Origin: Rhynchopus sp. YZ270_cl-10
Taxonomy: Eukaryota > Euglenozoa > Diplonemea > Diplonemida > Diplonemidae
Length of the DNA: 64,000 bases
Assembly (NCBI GenBank): GCA_964035575.1
Contig: OZ037845.1
Span: 1 to 64,000 of the forward strand
Direction of reading: 5' to 3'
Shown: in pieces, positions 12,529 through 20,644 of the stretch
Numbering within the stretch: position 1 is the first letter of the stretch
Layout: each line of letters starts with the position of its first letter
Notes under the pieces: generated by a model
Databases searched by the model: none
What the model saw: the letters and a program-made list of their open reading frames with translations, nothing else
Told to the model about the DNA's origin: nothing
Translations under genes and position numbers: made by a program

Positions 12529-13265
12529 GGGGCCCAGGGGGCCCAAAATATCGTGTTGCAGATGCCAGGAGAACATGTTTCAATATTTTGGATACATTTT
12601 TCCATAGGGTCATTTTCAAAAGCACTGATTTTAGGGGTATTGAGCGAGGTACCCATACCCATGGGTTATCCTATATATTAGTTTTCACTCGGATGTGAAA
12701 AAACGATGTCGCAATGGATTCAGGGGGCCCAAATAGGGTATATGGCCCAGGAAATTTTCAAAAAGTTGACCCAACCAGGTATACAGGCATACAAGCCGGT
12801 AGGTCAACAGATAGGGTGTTTTCCGCACCCAAAATATGGGGTCATGACCATGTGGGTCAGACCTGAATTGATAAATGTTTCGCACAGGTTTTCGCGAATA
12901 CCCCCTCTATTCCGAATGCGCTACAAGAGTTTTAAATTTTTGGCTATTTAGATTCACTTTTAAAAACAAAATGGGTCTCCAGAACACACATGAGGTTCAC
13001 ATGTACCTCTACAGAAACCTTGGTTTTGGTCGGATTTTGAGGCCAATTTTTGGGTTCCCACCAATTTCCTAGGGTATACTGGGATATTGCCCGTGTGTCC
13101 AAAAGTGATTTTTGGGGCCTTAGGACCCCGGAGAATCCATTTAACGGTCGTTTTTGCACCGGAAAGACCTATCTAGTACCCAAAAATCGAATTTTCATAT
13201 TTTTGAAAAAGTGACCAAAAATCGACTTTTTTTGGTAACATTGTATGGCATAAATTATTCTACAT

Positions 13266-13600
13266 AATGTGTGATGCTTGAATAAAAACTTACGACCCCA
13301 TAATGTACTCGGAACTCACCCATGTAATTGTTGAGAAAAAAAAACTTTCCGAAAAAATGAAATTTCAACCCGAATATGCACATTTGGGTCATTTTACGGC
13401 TATGTAGGTCATTTTGTATGTGTTTTTCGATTATATAGGTGATTAGGATATGTGTGATGCTCAGATTAAATCGTAAGACCCCGCAATTGACTCAAATGTG
13501 CCCAAAAACCCTATACACCCAAGATTATTAACTTTTCCAGCATATTGGACATCCTTAGGTATGGTTATAAGCCATGATACGGCTATTGCTGGAAAAATAG
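13266..13600. repeat. ~161-bp dispersed repeat, two diverged units
   Basis: Units beginning TGTGATGCTTGAATAAAAAC and TGTGATGCTCAGATTAAATC are spaced 183 bp apart. They keep the CGACCCC-AATG core but are more diverged than the units at 27 and 30 kb. A further single unit lies at about 14,503-14,600. Confidence 0.65.
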
Positions 13601-13872
13601 CCGTAAATTGTGGTTGGTATTGATTTCAGAAATTATGTGATGCTCAGATCATGCCATAGACGCTTTTAATGGATTCATATGAGCTCATACTACCCATATA
13701 CCCCTTCAGAAGCCCCTTTTGACTCTTATGAATATCCTTATATAGGCTTCCACTTGTGCAGAACCTTCTCAGTGTACAAGATGTTAGGTACAAAAAAACC
13801 ATCATATTTTTTACACTACTGGCATGCTTCCCAGGACACGTCTGTACTCAGAACGTTGTAGAGAAAAAAGGC

Positions 13873-13984
13873 AACCAACGATTTCTAAAGCTACAGTTTC
13901 TGTACTTCATTGGTATGGAAGCATGAAGATTATATCTTCTCACACAACTTTGTCAAACATGGCCAGTCTCGAAAGAGACTGGCC
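13873..13984 (+). ncRNA. SL RNA: Spliced-leader RNA, copy 1
   Basis: The SL RNA donates its 5' exon to every trans-spliced mRNA. The exon runs 13873-13912, starting AACCAACGATTTCTAAAG and ending TACTTCATTG. The intron part begins GTATGGAAGC, contains ACAACTTTGTC as a possible Sm site, and ends in the hairpin GGCCAGTCTC-gaaa-GAGACTGGCC followed by T6, a pol III-like or oligo-T terminator. The exon layout matches kinetoplastid and diplonemid SL RNAs. The shared upstream block GTAGAGAAAAA-GGC sits directly before the exon and is a likely promoter part. The exact 5' nucleotide is inferred. Confidence 0.93.
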
Positions 13985-14306
13985 TTTTTTACGTTAGCAT
14001 GATCGTCTTGTGCACAAGAAGCAAACCCAAAAACACACACGATTCACACATGACATAACACACAAGTGCTTACTGCACCCCATTTTTATATCGCCTGCAA
14101 AACCATATTTGTGACACTTGTTCCCCTTCAGAAGCCACTGTTGACTCTGTCGAATATCCTTCTGTAGGATCACACTTAAGGATATTTTTATGTAGAACCT
14201 TCACAGTGACCAAGATGTCAGGTACGAAAAAGCAACCGTATTATAGACATTGGCAGAAGGCTTCCCAGAACAAGTGGGTACCTAGAACATTGTAGAGAAA
14301 AAGGGC

Positions 14307-14418
14307 AACCAACGATTTCTAAAGCTACAGTTTCTGTACTTCATTGGTATGGAAGCATGAAGATTATATTCTTCACACAACTTTGTCAAAACATGGCCAG
14401 TTTCGAAAGAGACTGGCC
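14307..14418 (+). ncRNA. SL RNA: Spliced-leader RNA, copy 2
   Basis: The exon 14307-14346 is identical to copy 1. The intron part is ATTATATTCTTCACACAACT with a one-base difference in the oligo-A after TTTGTC. The T6 tract is at 14419-14424. It lies 434 bp after copy 1, and both are preceded by a shared block containing CCCCTTCAGAAGCC. Confidence 0.93.
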
Positions 14419-14725
14419 TTTTTTACGTTAACATCACCTTGTGCAAACCCAAAAAACACACATGATTCCCATGTTCTTCGAATATTTTGGTGATTAGGAT
14501 ATGTGTAATGCTCAGATTAAATTGTACGACCACGCAATTGACTCAAATGAGCCCAAATATCCCGTATTCCCAAGATTTTTGGACTTTCGAGCACATTGGG
14601 CATCCTTAGGTATGTTTATAAGCCACTCTACGGCTATGTTAGAAAAAAAACCCACCATAATAATGATACATATGGCATGATTCCCAGAACATGTTGGCAC
14701 TTAGAACATTGTAGAGAAAAAGGGC

Positions 14726-14837
14726 AACCAACGATTTCTAAAGCTACAGTTTCTGTACTTCATTGGTATGGAAGCATGAAGATTACTCTTCTCACACAAC
14801 TTTGTCAAAACATGGCCAGTTTCGAAAGAGACTGGCC
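14726..14837 (+). ncRNA. SL RNA: Spliced-leader RNA, copy 3
   Basis: The exon 14726-14765 is unchanged. The intron contains GATTACTCTTCTCACACAAC, the version shared with copy 4. The T6 tract is at 14838-14843. U6 snRNA follows 144 bp downstream on the same strand, so SL and U6 genes share one tandem layout here. Confidence 0.93.
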
Positions 14838-14920
14838 TTTTTTACGTTAACACGATCGTCTTGTGCACAAGAAGCAAAAAAACCCACACAACAACAGCAG
14901 AAGTTTAGAACCACATTCAG

Positions 14921-14957
14921 ACCCTGACCCAACTCCAACAAGGGGCCCCTGTCTTGT
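14921..14957 (+). promoter_or_regulatory. Shared upstream element before U6
   Basis: The block starts ACCCTGACCCAACTCCAACA and ends CTGTCTTGT, 24 bp before the inferred U6 start. The same block occurs before 7SL at the same distance and at two other sites (16221 and 18666). The family consensus has an inverted repeat CAAGACA-ACCC-TGTCTTG; this copy has GGGGCCCC in its middle instead. A role as external promoter is inferred from position and conservation. Confidence 0.7.
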
Positions 14958-14980
14958 CAACCACCTTGTGCATATATACT

Positions 14981-15085
14981 GGACCCCAGAAATGGGACAT
15001 CCGTTAAAATTGGATCGATACAGAGAAGATTAGCATGGTCCCTGCGCAAGGATGACACGCATTAATCGAGAAAGTATCAACTTTT
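14981..15085 (+). ncRNA. U6: U6 spliceosomal snRNA
   Basis: U6 forms the catalytic core of the spliceosome. Visible are the 5' stem-loop GGACCCCAGAAATGGGACATCC in two halves (14981-15002), then AAAATTGGATCGATACAGAG, the ACAGAGA box, the AGC triad in GATTAGCATGG, CCCTGCGCAAGG (U4-pairing) and GATGACACGC. It ends in a T9 tract at 15082-15090, as expected for pol III. TATATA-like sequence lies just upstream (CATATATACT). It sits between SL copies 3 and 4. Confidence 0.96.
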
Positions 15086-15304
15086 TTTTTGTCCCCCGGA
15101 TCACACGTATTTTTTACACTGGTGTCTTCTTCATGCTTCCCAGACCAACACATATGTGCAGACATACCCATCACCCACAGGTGGCAAGTGGCAGGCTGCA
15201 GTAACCCATTGAAATATTGGTTTCAAAAAACGACCATATGGTTTATGCTACTGGCATGCTTCCCTGAGCACATACATGTCGAAAGCTGTGTAGAGAAAAA
15301 GAGC

Positions 15305-15416
15305 AACCAACGATTTCTAAAGCTACAGTTTCTGTACTTCATTGGTATGGAAGCATGAAGATTACTCTTCTCACACAACTTTGTCAAAACATGGCCGGTT
15401 TCGAAAGAGACTGGCC
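15305..15416 (+). ncRNA. SL RNA: Spliced-leader RNA, copy 4
   Basis: The exon is 15305-15344. The terminal hairpin has GGCCGGTTTC instead of GGCCAGTTTC; G pairs with T in the opposite arm, so the stem is kept. The upstream block is the most diverged of the five (TGTGTAGAGAAAAAGAGC). The T6 tract is at 15417-15422. 7SL RNA follows. Confidence 0.92.
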
Positions 15417-15510
15417 TTTTTTACGTTAGCATGATTGTCTTTGTGTGTCTTTGTGCAAAGCAAAAAAAAAACACACACAAGAAGTGAGGATCTTCAAAAC
15501 CACGTTTTTG

Positions 15511-15546
15511 ACCTGACCCACCTCCAACTAGACAACCCTGTCTTGT
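15511..15546 (+). promoter_or_regulatory. Shared upstream element before 7SL
   Basis: ACCTGACCCACCTCCAACTA is followed by GACAACCCTGTCTTGT, ending 24 bp before the inferred 7SL start. This spacing matches that before U6. Confidence 0.7.
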
Positions 15547-15570
15547 ATTCCGACAATATGGTATCTATTG

Positions 15571-15883
15571 AGCCGGGATGTGTTGGCTGCATCCTGAAAC
15601 CCCTAGCTTCTGGGGGGGCAAGCTTCTCCAGAACTGGGCACTCTTTGAGGTGGACCAAAGGCACCTTCAACTTCTGTGTTGATGTGTTGTCCGTGTTAGT
15701 CTACTGTCCTGTTTGCGGCCTTGGTGTAAACCAGGGCAACAATCAGAGTGAAATGGGGTGAACCGGGCCAGGCTGGTCTCACAGAGCAGCTCATAACTCC
15801 TGCAGTGGACAGTTCAAGGATCGCAGCACAGAGCAGAGTGAGGGTGTTTCCAACTCAATGGCTTGAACTGGAGAAGCGTTTCT
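15571..15883 (+). ncRNA. SRP RNA: 7SL RNA (signal recognition particle RNA)
   Basis: The RNA core of the particle that targets nascent secretory proteins to the ER. The start AGCCGGGATGTGTTGGCTGC resembles the Alu domain. The S domain is clear: GGGGTGAACCGGGCCAGG, AGAGCAGCTCATAACTCCTG and GGATCGCAGC align with the human segments GGGGTGAACCGGCCCAGG, GGAGCAGGTCAAAACTCCCG and GGGATCGCGCC. CTTCTCCAG near 15627 can pair with CTGGAGAAG near 15868, closing the long central helix. A T6 tract at 15883-15888 ends it. The length of about 313 nt fits. A kinetoplastid-like companion tRNA-like RNA was not seen. Confidence 0.88.
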
Positions 15884-16046
15884 TTTTTACATTTTTCCAT
15901 GTGAACATTGTTTCCACATCACCATACACATGTGTTGTTGATACACCCCACCACGTTGCCCAGACCATTCCTACCCACATTATTCACCACAAGTGGCATG
16001 TTTACCAGTACATGTTGGTGCTTAGAGCAATGTTAAGAAAAAGGGC

Positions 16047-16159
16047 AACCAACGATTTCTAAAGCTACAGTTTCTGTACTTCATTGGTATGGAAGCATGA
16101 AGATTATATTCTTCTCACACAACTTTGTCAAACATGGCCAGCCTCGAAAGAGACTGGCC
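16047..16159 (+). ncRNA. SL RNA: Spliced-leader RNA, copy 5
   Basis: The exon is 16047-16086. The terminal hairpin reads GGCCAGCCTC-gaaa-GAGACTGGCC, with a C opposite A in the stem, so it is slightly weaker than the others. The T6 tract is at 16160-16165. This is the last SL gene of the cluster; the upstream block is GTTAAGAAAAAGGGC. Confidence 0.92.
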
Positions 16160-16220
16160 TTTTTTACGTCACCATGAGAAAAAACATTCACACATATGAT
16201 GCATGTACAAAGTGTGTGTC

Positions 16221-16257
16221 ACCCTGACCCACCTCCAACAAGACAACCCTGTCTTGT
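16221..16257 (+). promoter_or_regulatory. Shared upstream element, no known gene downstream
   Basis: A near-perfect family member (ACCCTGACCCACCTCCAACA, then AGACAACCCTGTCTTGT). By the spacing seen at U6 and 7SL, a transcript would start near 16281. Confidence 0.65.
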
Positions 16258-16280
16258 TTTCCCATACTCTCCCTATGTTT

Positions 16281-16378
16281 GGGTGCTAAGTTAGTGTGCT
16301 ACTTCGAAACCAAACAACTCGTTCAGCAACAGCTAAAACTTGAAAAGACCTTTCTATTTAAGAAAATTCTTTACAATT
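16281..16378 (+). ncRNA. Candidate unidentified small RNA
   Basis: Predicted only from the upstream element 24 bp before GGGTGCTAAG and from the first T5 tract at 16377-16381. The sequence contains GCTACTTCGAAACC and CAGCAACAGCTAAAAC but matches no RNA family I recognise. U4 was considered and lacks the U6-pairing TTGCGCAG segment. Confidence 0.3.
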
Positions 16379-16381
16379 TTT

Positions 16382-16865
16382 ATGATGCGGTCCTGCTGTT
16401 GGGCCTGATATGGCCCAAGGCGGAACTACTTTCATATGATGTAAATCCCGTACGTTCGTACAGAATATTACCCATGATGATTATTCTTACATTAGCGTGT
16501 AACACTAATTCTGACTGCGTTCTATTTCACACTTCAAATATTAGAACTGGATGTGGGGCTGCCAGTTTACTGGTGGTCCCGATCCAGCACACAACGCAAG
16601 CACCCTTTTTTATATTACCCCACCCAGTACCCCCCCTGTGTCTGTGTTGTTGCCTAAAAAAGCATCACCTTTTACAGGCTTCCTTGTGGGGAGTGTTCGG
16701 TCAAGTGATAGTGATGAAGAAGGACAGGGGCGAGTTTTCTCGTGAAATGCTTTGAAGCCTCTGACATTGAGAGGCTCGCTCCGACCTCTGTTTTTAATAA
16801 CCCACATCACAGTGGTAACCACTGTGTATGTATGGTATGTATGGTATGTTTGTTTTTGTTTTGTT
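16382..16865. other. Non-coding stretch between small-RNA genes
   Basis: No supported gene. It has a short ATGTATGGT repeat near 16826. ORFs here are short and show no domains. Confidence 0.5.
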
Positions 16866-16871
16866 AAAAAA

Positions 16872-17061
16872 GAGGGTATGCCACTCCTGGATGTTGTGCA
16901 GCTCCAGGGCAACATGTGTGAACGGACCAGGTTGCCCTGGCGACCCGTCACCCCAATGAGAAATTGCGTTAATATCATCAGTGCACAAGGCACTGTATCA
17001 GATATTAAGCTGATAAGAACAGATAATACACTTGATCTTAGCCAAAAGGCCGAGAAGGTAT
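16872..17061 (-). ncRNA. U2: U2 spliceosomal snRNA
   Basis: U2 pairs with the intron branch site. Read on the minus strand, the 5' end is ATACCTTCTCGGCCTTTTGG, then CTAAGATCAAGTGTATTATC, TGTTCTTATCAG and TTAATATCTGATAC, the highly conserved U2 5' domain. The branch-recognition segment is GTATTA where the usual sequence is GTAGTA. GCAATTTCTCATTGG is a possible Sm region. A 3' hairpin with CCAGGGCAACCTGG follows, and T6 (minus strand) ends it. The length of about 190 nt is like metazoan U2 (188) and longer than trypanosome U2. Confidence 0.93.
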
Positions 17062-17089
17062 GACTTCTTTTTAGTCCATACCGAATTCG

Positions 17090-17240
17090 ACACCCATGTA
17101 CAGGGAAGCATGATTATGATCAATATTACTAGGAAACAACAAGGCAAGCAGATTACACACCCATGTCACAGGGAAGTAAGTGAAGGTGATGATCAATCTT
17201 ATTAGTAAAAACAAGGCCGCCGAAGCAGCTACACAAATTG
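17090..17240. repeat. Imperfect tandem duplication (~67 bp) upstream of U2
   Basis: Two diverged copies start ACACCCATGT and share CAGGGAAG, GATCAAT and AACAAGGC. They lie immediately 5' of U2 on its strand and could carry its promoter elements; no direct evidence. Confidence 0.45.
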
Positions 17241-17517
17241 CCAATGTGGCAACGCCGAAGCGGCCCATGGCGGGAATTGGGTAGTTTTCAACCAGCAATC
17301 TCTCCACAGCGTCCCTATTTGGTCATTGCTTATGGAATTATCCCGAGCGCAAGAATACCTCCTTTTCTCCCAGTCGTGTCACAAAGCTATGTCCACAGGG
17401 AAGTGTGTTGGGGTGGTAACATATAGACACCACGTAAAGTTAACACACCAAAACTACCACCGCCAATGTGCCTCCCTATAGACATCTGTGCAGCCGATAG
17501 GTGGAACAAACAAGGGC

Positions 17518-17728
17518 AAGACTGTACTCTACACAGGATCTGTTTTTGAGTGCATTCGTGTTGAAGATTGTTTTCTTCGGCACAAGACCAAAGCTGGATG
17601 ATGACATAGGTTGGGCATGTGCAGCATGAGCACTTGCGATGATTGTCACATACTTCTTGTATTGTTTTGTCTCTCCCCTGTATGGCGCAGGGAAGAGTAC
17701 CAGGCACAGCCCTTCCACTTACAGCTTG
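17518..17728 (+). ncRNA. U3: Probable U3 snoRNA
   Basis: U3 guides early 18S rRNA processing. The 5' end AAGACTGTACTCTACACAGG followed by ATCTGTTTTTGAG resembles U3 (GAC box, A' and A boxes; human AAGACTATACTTTCAGGGAT). Two C-type boxes follow, GGATGATGACA near 17597 and CGATGATTGTCAC near 17638, and a GC-rich hairpin CTCTCCCCTG/CAGGGAAGAG near 17672. A T5 tract at 17729-17733 sets the end. I could not find a clean box D, so the call is moderate. Confidence 0.55.
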
Positions 17729-17880
17729 TTTTTAAGAAAAACCTCAAAAAAGGCTTCACATTACTTTTTTCACCTTCAAGGACATCTTGATCAATCAAGA
17801 AGTTACCACACTATCCTCGCTCTCAACATGCTTCCATGTGTAGCAAAGTGCACACAGCAATAGAACAAAACAGAGCCATA

Positions 17881-17990
17881 TCACGGTTCTTGCCCGTATC
17901 GAACTCATCTTTCGCCTTTTACTAAAGATGACCGTGGGTAAGAGCCACTATGTGAAAGCATAATTTTTGAAGGGGCCTTTGTGTCTCATC
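17881..17990 (+). ncRNA. U5: U5 spliceosomal snRNA
   Basis: U5 holds the two exons together during splicing. The invariant loop GCCTTTTAC is closed by CATCTTTC and TAAAGATG. GGTTCTTGCCC (17885) pairs with GGGTAAGAGCC (17937) to form the outer stem. ATAATTTTTGA at about 17960 is the Sm site, and a T5 tract lies at 17994. The exact ends are inferred. Confidence 0.9.
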
Positions 17991-18068
17991 TGTTTTTAAG
18001 TCTTGACAACCACTACGCTTCCCTGAAGGTGTTGGAGTTTCGCATGTTGTTAAACTCAGCTAGAGGTT

Positions 18069-18225
18069 ACATACCTTACTGGTGTCTGACCTGATCAACA
18101 AGGGCGTCGACACACCAGTGGCCCTTGCATTGCACTGCGCAGGGGATACTGGTGGCACTAGCTTCGGCTGGCTTGCACAGTGAAATTTTTGACAGCGGCG
18201 GTGCTGTGCTTTGCACAAACCCGCC
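18069..18225 (+). ncRNA. U1: U1 spliceosomal snRNA
   Basis: U1 recognises the 5' splice site. Stem I is ACTGGTGT/ACACCAGT around a loop with TGATCAACAAGG (human TGATCACGAAGG, the U1-70K site). Stem II carries CATTGCACTGCGC (human CATTGCACTCCGG, the U1A loop). A TTCG-capped stem III follows, then AAATTTTTGAC as Sm site, a terminal GGCGG/CCGCC stem and T5. The 5' end is inferred at ACATACC, complementary to GGTATGT, and not the usual ACTTACC. Confidence 0.85.
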
Positions 18226-18501
18226 TTTTTAAACAAACAAACCAAAACAAACGTGATCACACAAACCATCATGTTACCCAGTAAACCCAGCACACTGGTC
18301 TAGAGGGATCGACCACTGAGTGGTGACCTGTGAGCACACAGGCACCTGCTCCGATGCAGTAGTGCAGCGCACTAAGTGCTGTGCTAAGGACTGGCCAAAC
18401 TTGTTAAACCTGCTGACCCACAAACCGGTTTTCACAACCGAAGCAAAAACAAGCTCAGAAATAAAAAGCTCTTCAAAGGTTTTCGAACCTGACTCAGTAT
18501 T

Positions 18502-18620
18502 GGATTCGGCCATACTCTGGTGAATGCACCTCATCCCGCCTGATTTGAGAAGTTAAGCACCAGCAGGCCTGGATAGTACTGGCGTGGGTGACCAGCTGGG
18601 AAGTCCGGGTGCTTGAATCC
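18502..18620 (+). rRNA. 5S: 5S rRNA, copy 1
   Basis: 119 nt. GGATTCGGCCATAC at the start pairs with GCTTGAATCC at the end. The internal control region is recognisable (GAAGTTAAGCACCAGCAGGC, CTGGATAGTACT, GGGTGACCAGCTGGGAAGTC). T5 follows at once. About 75 bp upstream of copies 1 and 2 is nearly identical (AAACAAGCTCAGAAAT, AAGCTCTTCAAAGGTTTTC). Confidence 0.96.
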
Positions 18621-18665
18621 TTTTTGCTTTTCTTCCGTGTTGGTGTGTGGTTTTAGGACATCCAG

Positions 18666-18702
18666 ACCCTGACCCACCTCCAACAAGACAACCCTGTCTT
18701 GT
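18666..18702 (+). promoter_or_regulatory. Shared upstream element, no known gene downstream
   Basis: The consensus form (ACCCTGACCCACCTCCAACA, then AGACAACCCTGTCTTGT). By analogy, transcription would start near 18727, at AGAGCAGAAATGAGGGGAGA. Confidence 0.65.
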
Positions 18703-18726
18703 ATCCCTGTGTTTGTTGCACTATCC

Positions 18727-19090
18727 AGAGAGCAGAAATGAGGGGAGACTACACCACCGACGGTGCTTCAGCCTACAGGAGCATGCTGGAATGTGAATGC
18801 TGCATGACAGCATTCACAATTTCACCTTTGGTGAGATGGAGATGAGCGCAAAGGTGCAAAAATGCACAACAAAAACTGAGGAAGAGGCATCCATACTCCC
18901 CAGAAGGGACGTGCGCACCTGCAGCCAAAAATTCTCCTGTGCTTAATATCATGCGCGCTGGGGATGCCGAAATAGCTAAACTGTTGCAAGAAGTGGGACT
19001 AATTCCCAGGCAGTTGCCCTGTACAACATGCAAGTCCACAATGCCAGAAACACTGTACTGGACACCAAGATACTCCAAGAAGATCGCAAA
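18727..19090 (+). ncRNA. Candidate unidentified structured RNA
   Basis: Predicted from the upstream element. GCATGCTGGAATGTGAATGC and the following CATGACAGCATTCACAATTT can form a long hairpin, and no T5 tract interrupts until 19376. RNase P or MRP RNA was considered but their conserved CR-I and CR-V segments could not be placed. The end is arbitrary. Confidence 0.25.
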
Positions 19091-19256
19091 CTGGCCTTAT
19101 TTTAGGTGAAATGACCTAATGCAGAGTGCAGCGGAACAGGGGAGACAAATAAAGTTTCCTGTACCATGCAACACCCAAGACCTTTTGCACAAGTGAAGCA
19201 AAAACAAGCTCAGAAATATAAAGCTCTTCAAAGGTTTTCCACCCAGACCCATTATT

Positions 19257-19375
19257 GGATTCGGCCATACTCTGGTGAATACACCTCATCCCGCCTGATT
19301 TGAGAAGTTAAGCACCAGCAGGCCTGGATAGTACTGGCGTGGGTGACCAGCTGGGAAGTCCGGGTGCTTGAATCC
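19257..19375 (+). rRNA. 5S: 5S rRNA, copy 2
   Basis: Differs from copy 1 by one base in the part compared (GAATACACC for GAATGCACC). The upstream duplication suggests the 5S unit was copied with its flank. Terminator T6 at 19376. The tRNA cluster begins 84 bp further on. Confidence 0.96.
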
Positions 19376-19458
19376 TTTTTTCCTTATTTGTGGTGTAACA
19401 CACAGAAGTTGGTTGAAAAGTGAACTGATAGTATTCAGCGCAAAGCATGATTATTGAA

Positions 19459-19530
19459 GGGTATATAGCTCAGTGGTAGAGCATTCGGCTGCAGTCCGAA
19501 CGGTCCCTGGTTCGAACCCGGGTGTGCCCT
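19459..19530 (+). tRNA. tRNA-Cys (GCA)
   Basis: Anticodon stem TTCGG/CCGAA with loop CTGCAGT. The acceptor GGGTATA pairs with TGTGCCC using G-T pairs. First tRNA of the cluster; T5 follows. Confidence 0.93.
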
Positions 19531-19631
19531 CTCTTTTTGTTTCAAGGCCAGATTTTCTCTTGAGTGTTACTTCTCCCTTTTTGGTTTTGAATTCCATCCC
19601 CACCTTGTAAAGATTCGTTTAAGAAATGTAA

Positions 19632-19704
19632 GGGGGTTTAGCTCAAATGGTAGAGCGCTCGCTCAGCATGCGAGAGGTAGAGGGATCGATACCCTCAATC
19701 TCCA
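19632..19704 (+). tRNA. tRNA-Ala (AGC), C33
   Basis: The stem CTCGC/GCGAG closes the loop TCAGCAT, so position 33 is C. The T loop is ATCGATA, as in trypanosome tRNA-Ala. The acceptor is GGGGGTT/AATCTCC. Confidence 0.93.
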
Positions 19705-19795
19705 AACATTTTTTGGCTGGGAAACACTGTTGTGATATTTCCAGATCTCGATTCTTTTTGGTACCAAAGAAAAAGAAGGAAGCGACAGAATTGTA

Positions 19796-19867
19796 TCTCC
19801 TATGGTGTAGTGGTTAGCACTCGAGACTCTGAATCTCGCGACCGCGGTTCGAATCCGCGTAGGAGAA
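19796..19867 (+). tRNA. tRNA-Gln (CTG)
   Basis: Loop CTCTGAA in the stem CGAGA/TCTCG. Acceptor TCTCCTA/TAGGAGA. It is closely similar to tRNA-Gln (TTG) at 26371. Confidence 0.94.
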
Positions 19868-19960
19868 CTTTCCTTTTTCTCCGTTTCGTCCCTTGTTATT
19901 CTCCTCTGTGACTGGTTGAAACGCATTCCCACTTCCATATTCTTGTTGGCTTTTATTGAA

Positions 19961-20042
19961 GGCGAGATGGCCGAGTGGTCTAAGGCGCCAGGTTAAGGCC
20001 CTGGTCCCTTCGGGGGCGTGGGTTCAAACCCCACTCTCGTCA
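19961..20042 (+). tRNA. tRNA-Leu (AAG)
   Basis: 82 nt with a long variable arm (TCCCTTCGGGGGC). Loop TTAAGGC in CCAGG/CCTGG. Confidence 0.95.
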
Positions 20043-20131
20043 CTTGTTATTCTTTTTCATTTTCATTTTCAATCTATCCCTTTTGTTTTGTTTTCAAGAT
20101 TGTGCAAAACACAAAAAGCACACTTGTCAGG

Positions 20132-20204
20132 TCCTCCTTGGCGCAGTCGGTAGCGCGTCAGGCTGTTAACCTGCAGGTCGTTGGTTCGAACCCAACAGGA
20201 GGAG
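20132..20204 (+). tRNA. tRNA-Asn (GTT), copy 1
   Basis: Loop CTGTTAA. The body is identical to the copy at 25561, although the flanks differ beyond about ten bases on each side. Confidence 0.95.
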
Positions 20205-20263
20205 ACTTTTTTCCCTTCTCAAACCATTTTCTGTTCTTTGCAAAAGTCATAAAAAACTGGGAA

Positions 20264-20345
20264 GGCGAGATGGCCGAGCGGTCTAAGGCGCCAGGTTTAG
20301 GCCCTGGTCTCTTCGGAGGCGTGGGTTCAAACCCCACTCTCGTCA
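20264..20345 (+). tRNA. tRNA-Leu (TAG)
   Basis: Loop TTTAGGC. Otherwise nearly the same as tRNA-Leu (AAG) 300 bp upstream, which suggests local duplication and anticodon change. Confidence 0.95.
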
Positions 20346-20409
20346 CGTTATTACCATTTTTCCGCAGAAAACCCACCTCTTGTGGAAAACAGTTCCGGTC
20401 ATTATTGTA

Positions 20410-20482
20410 GCAGCTATCGTCTAGTGGTTAGGACGCTCGCCTCACACGCGAGAGATCGTCGGTTCAATCCCGACTAGCTGTA
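20410..20482 (+). tRNA. tRNA-Val (CAC)
   Basis: Loop CTCACAC in CTCGC/GCGAG. The acceptor GCAGCTA/TAGCTGT has a G1-T72 wobble pair. Confidence 0.93.
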
Positions 20483-20572
20483 ATTTCTTTTTGAACTTTC
20501 CTTCACATTTTCGTTCAATGCAACGATCGAAAAGATGTCCCCATGCAGATAATAGTTTTGCCTACTATCAGA

Positions 20573-20644
20573 TCCGCTGTAGTATAGTGGTTAGAACAGC
20601 CGGCTCTCACCCGGCAGACCGGGGTTCAATTCCCCGCAGCGGAA
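20573..20644 (+). tRNA. tRNA-Glu (CTC)
   Basis: Loop CTCTCAC in GCCGG/CCGGC. The acceptor TCCGCTG/CAGCGGA is fully paired. Confidence 0.95.

Larger units (their letters stand above)
10231..13265. other. Non-coding AT-rich region with GC-rich palindromes
   Basis: No convincing gene is visible. ORFs reach at most about 118 codons and lack recognisable domains. The sequence is rich in long A and T runs, with repeated phrases such as TTTTTGAAAAAAC and GGGGTATTTTTA and islands of GGGGGCCC. Four perfect short-loop hairpins in this stretch are listed separately. Confidence 0.6.

Noticed and set aside
16281-16378. U4 snRNA
   Set aside because: GCTAA segments resemble U4 stem I, but the U6-complementary TTGCGCAG segment is missing. 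U4 was not found anywhere in the window.
19430-19452. Minus-strand GCTTTGCGCTG as a U4 start
   Set aside because: Pairing with U6 stops after eight bases, and no Sm site or 3' stem follows before the 5S terminator.
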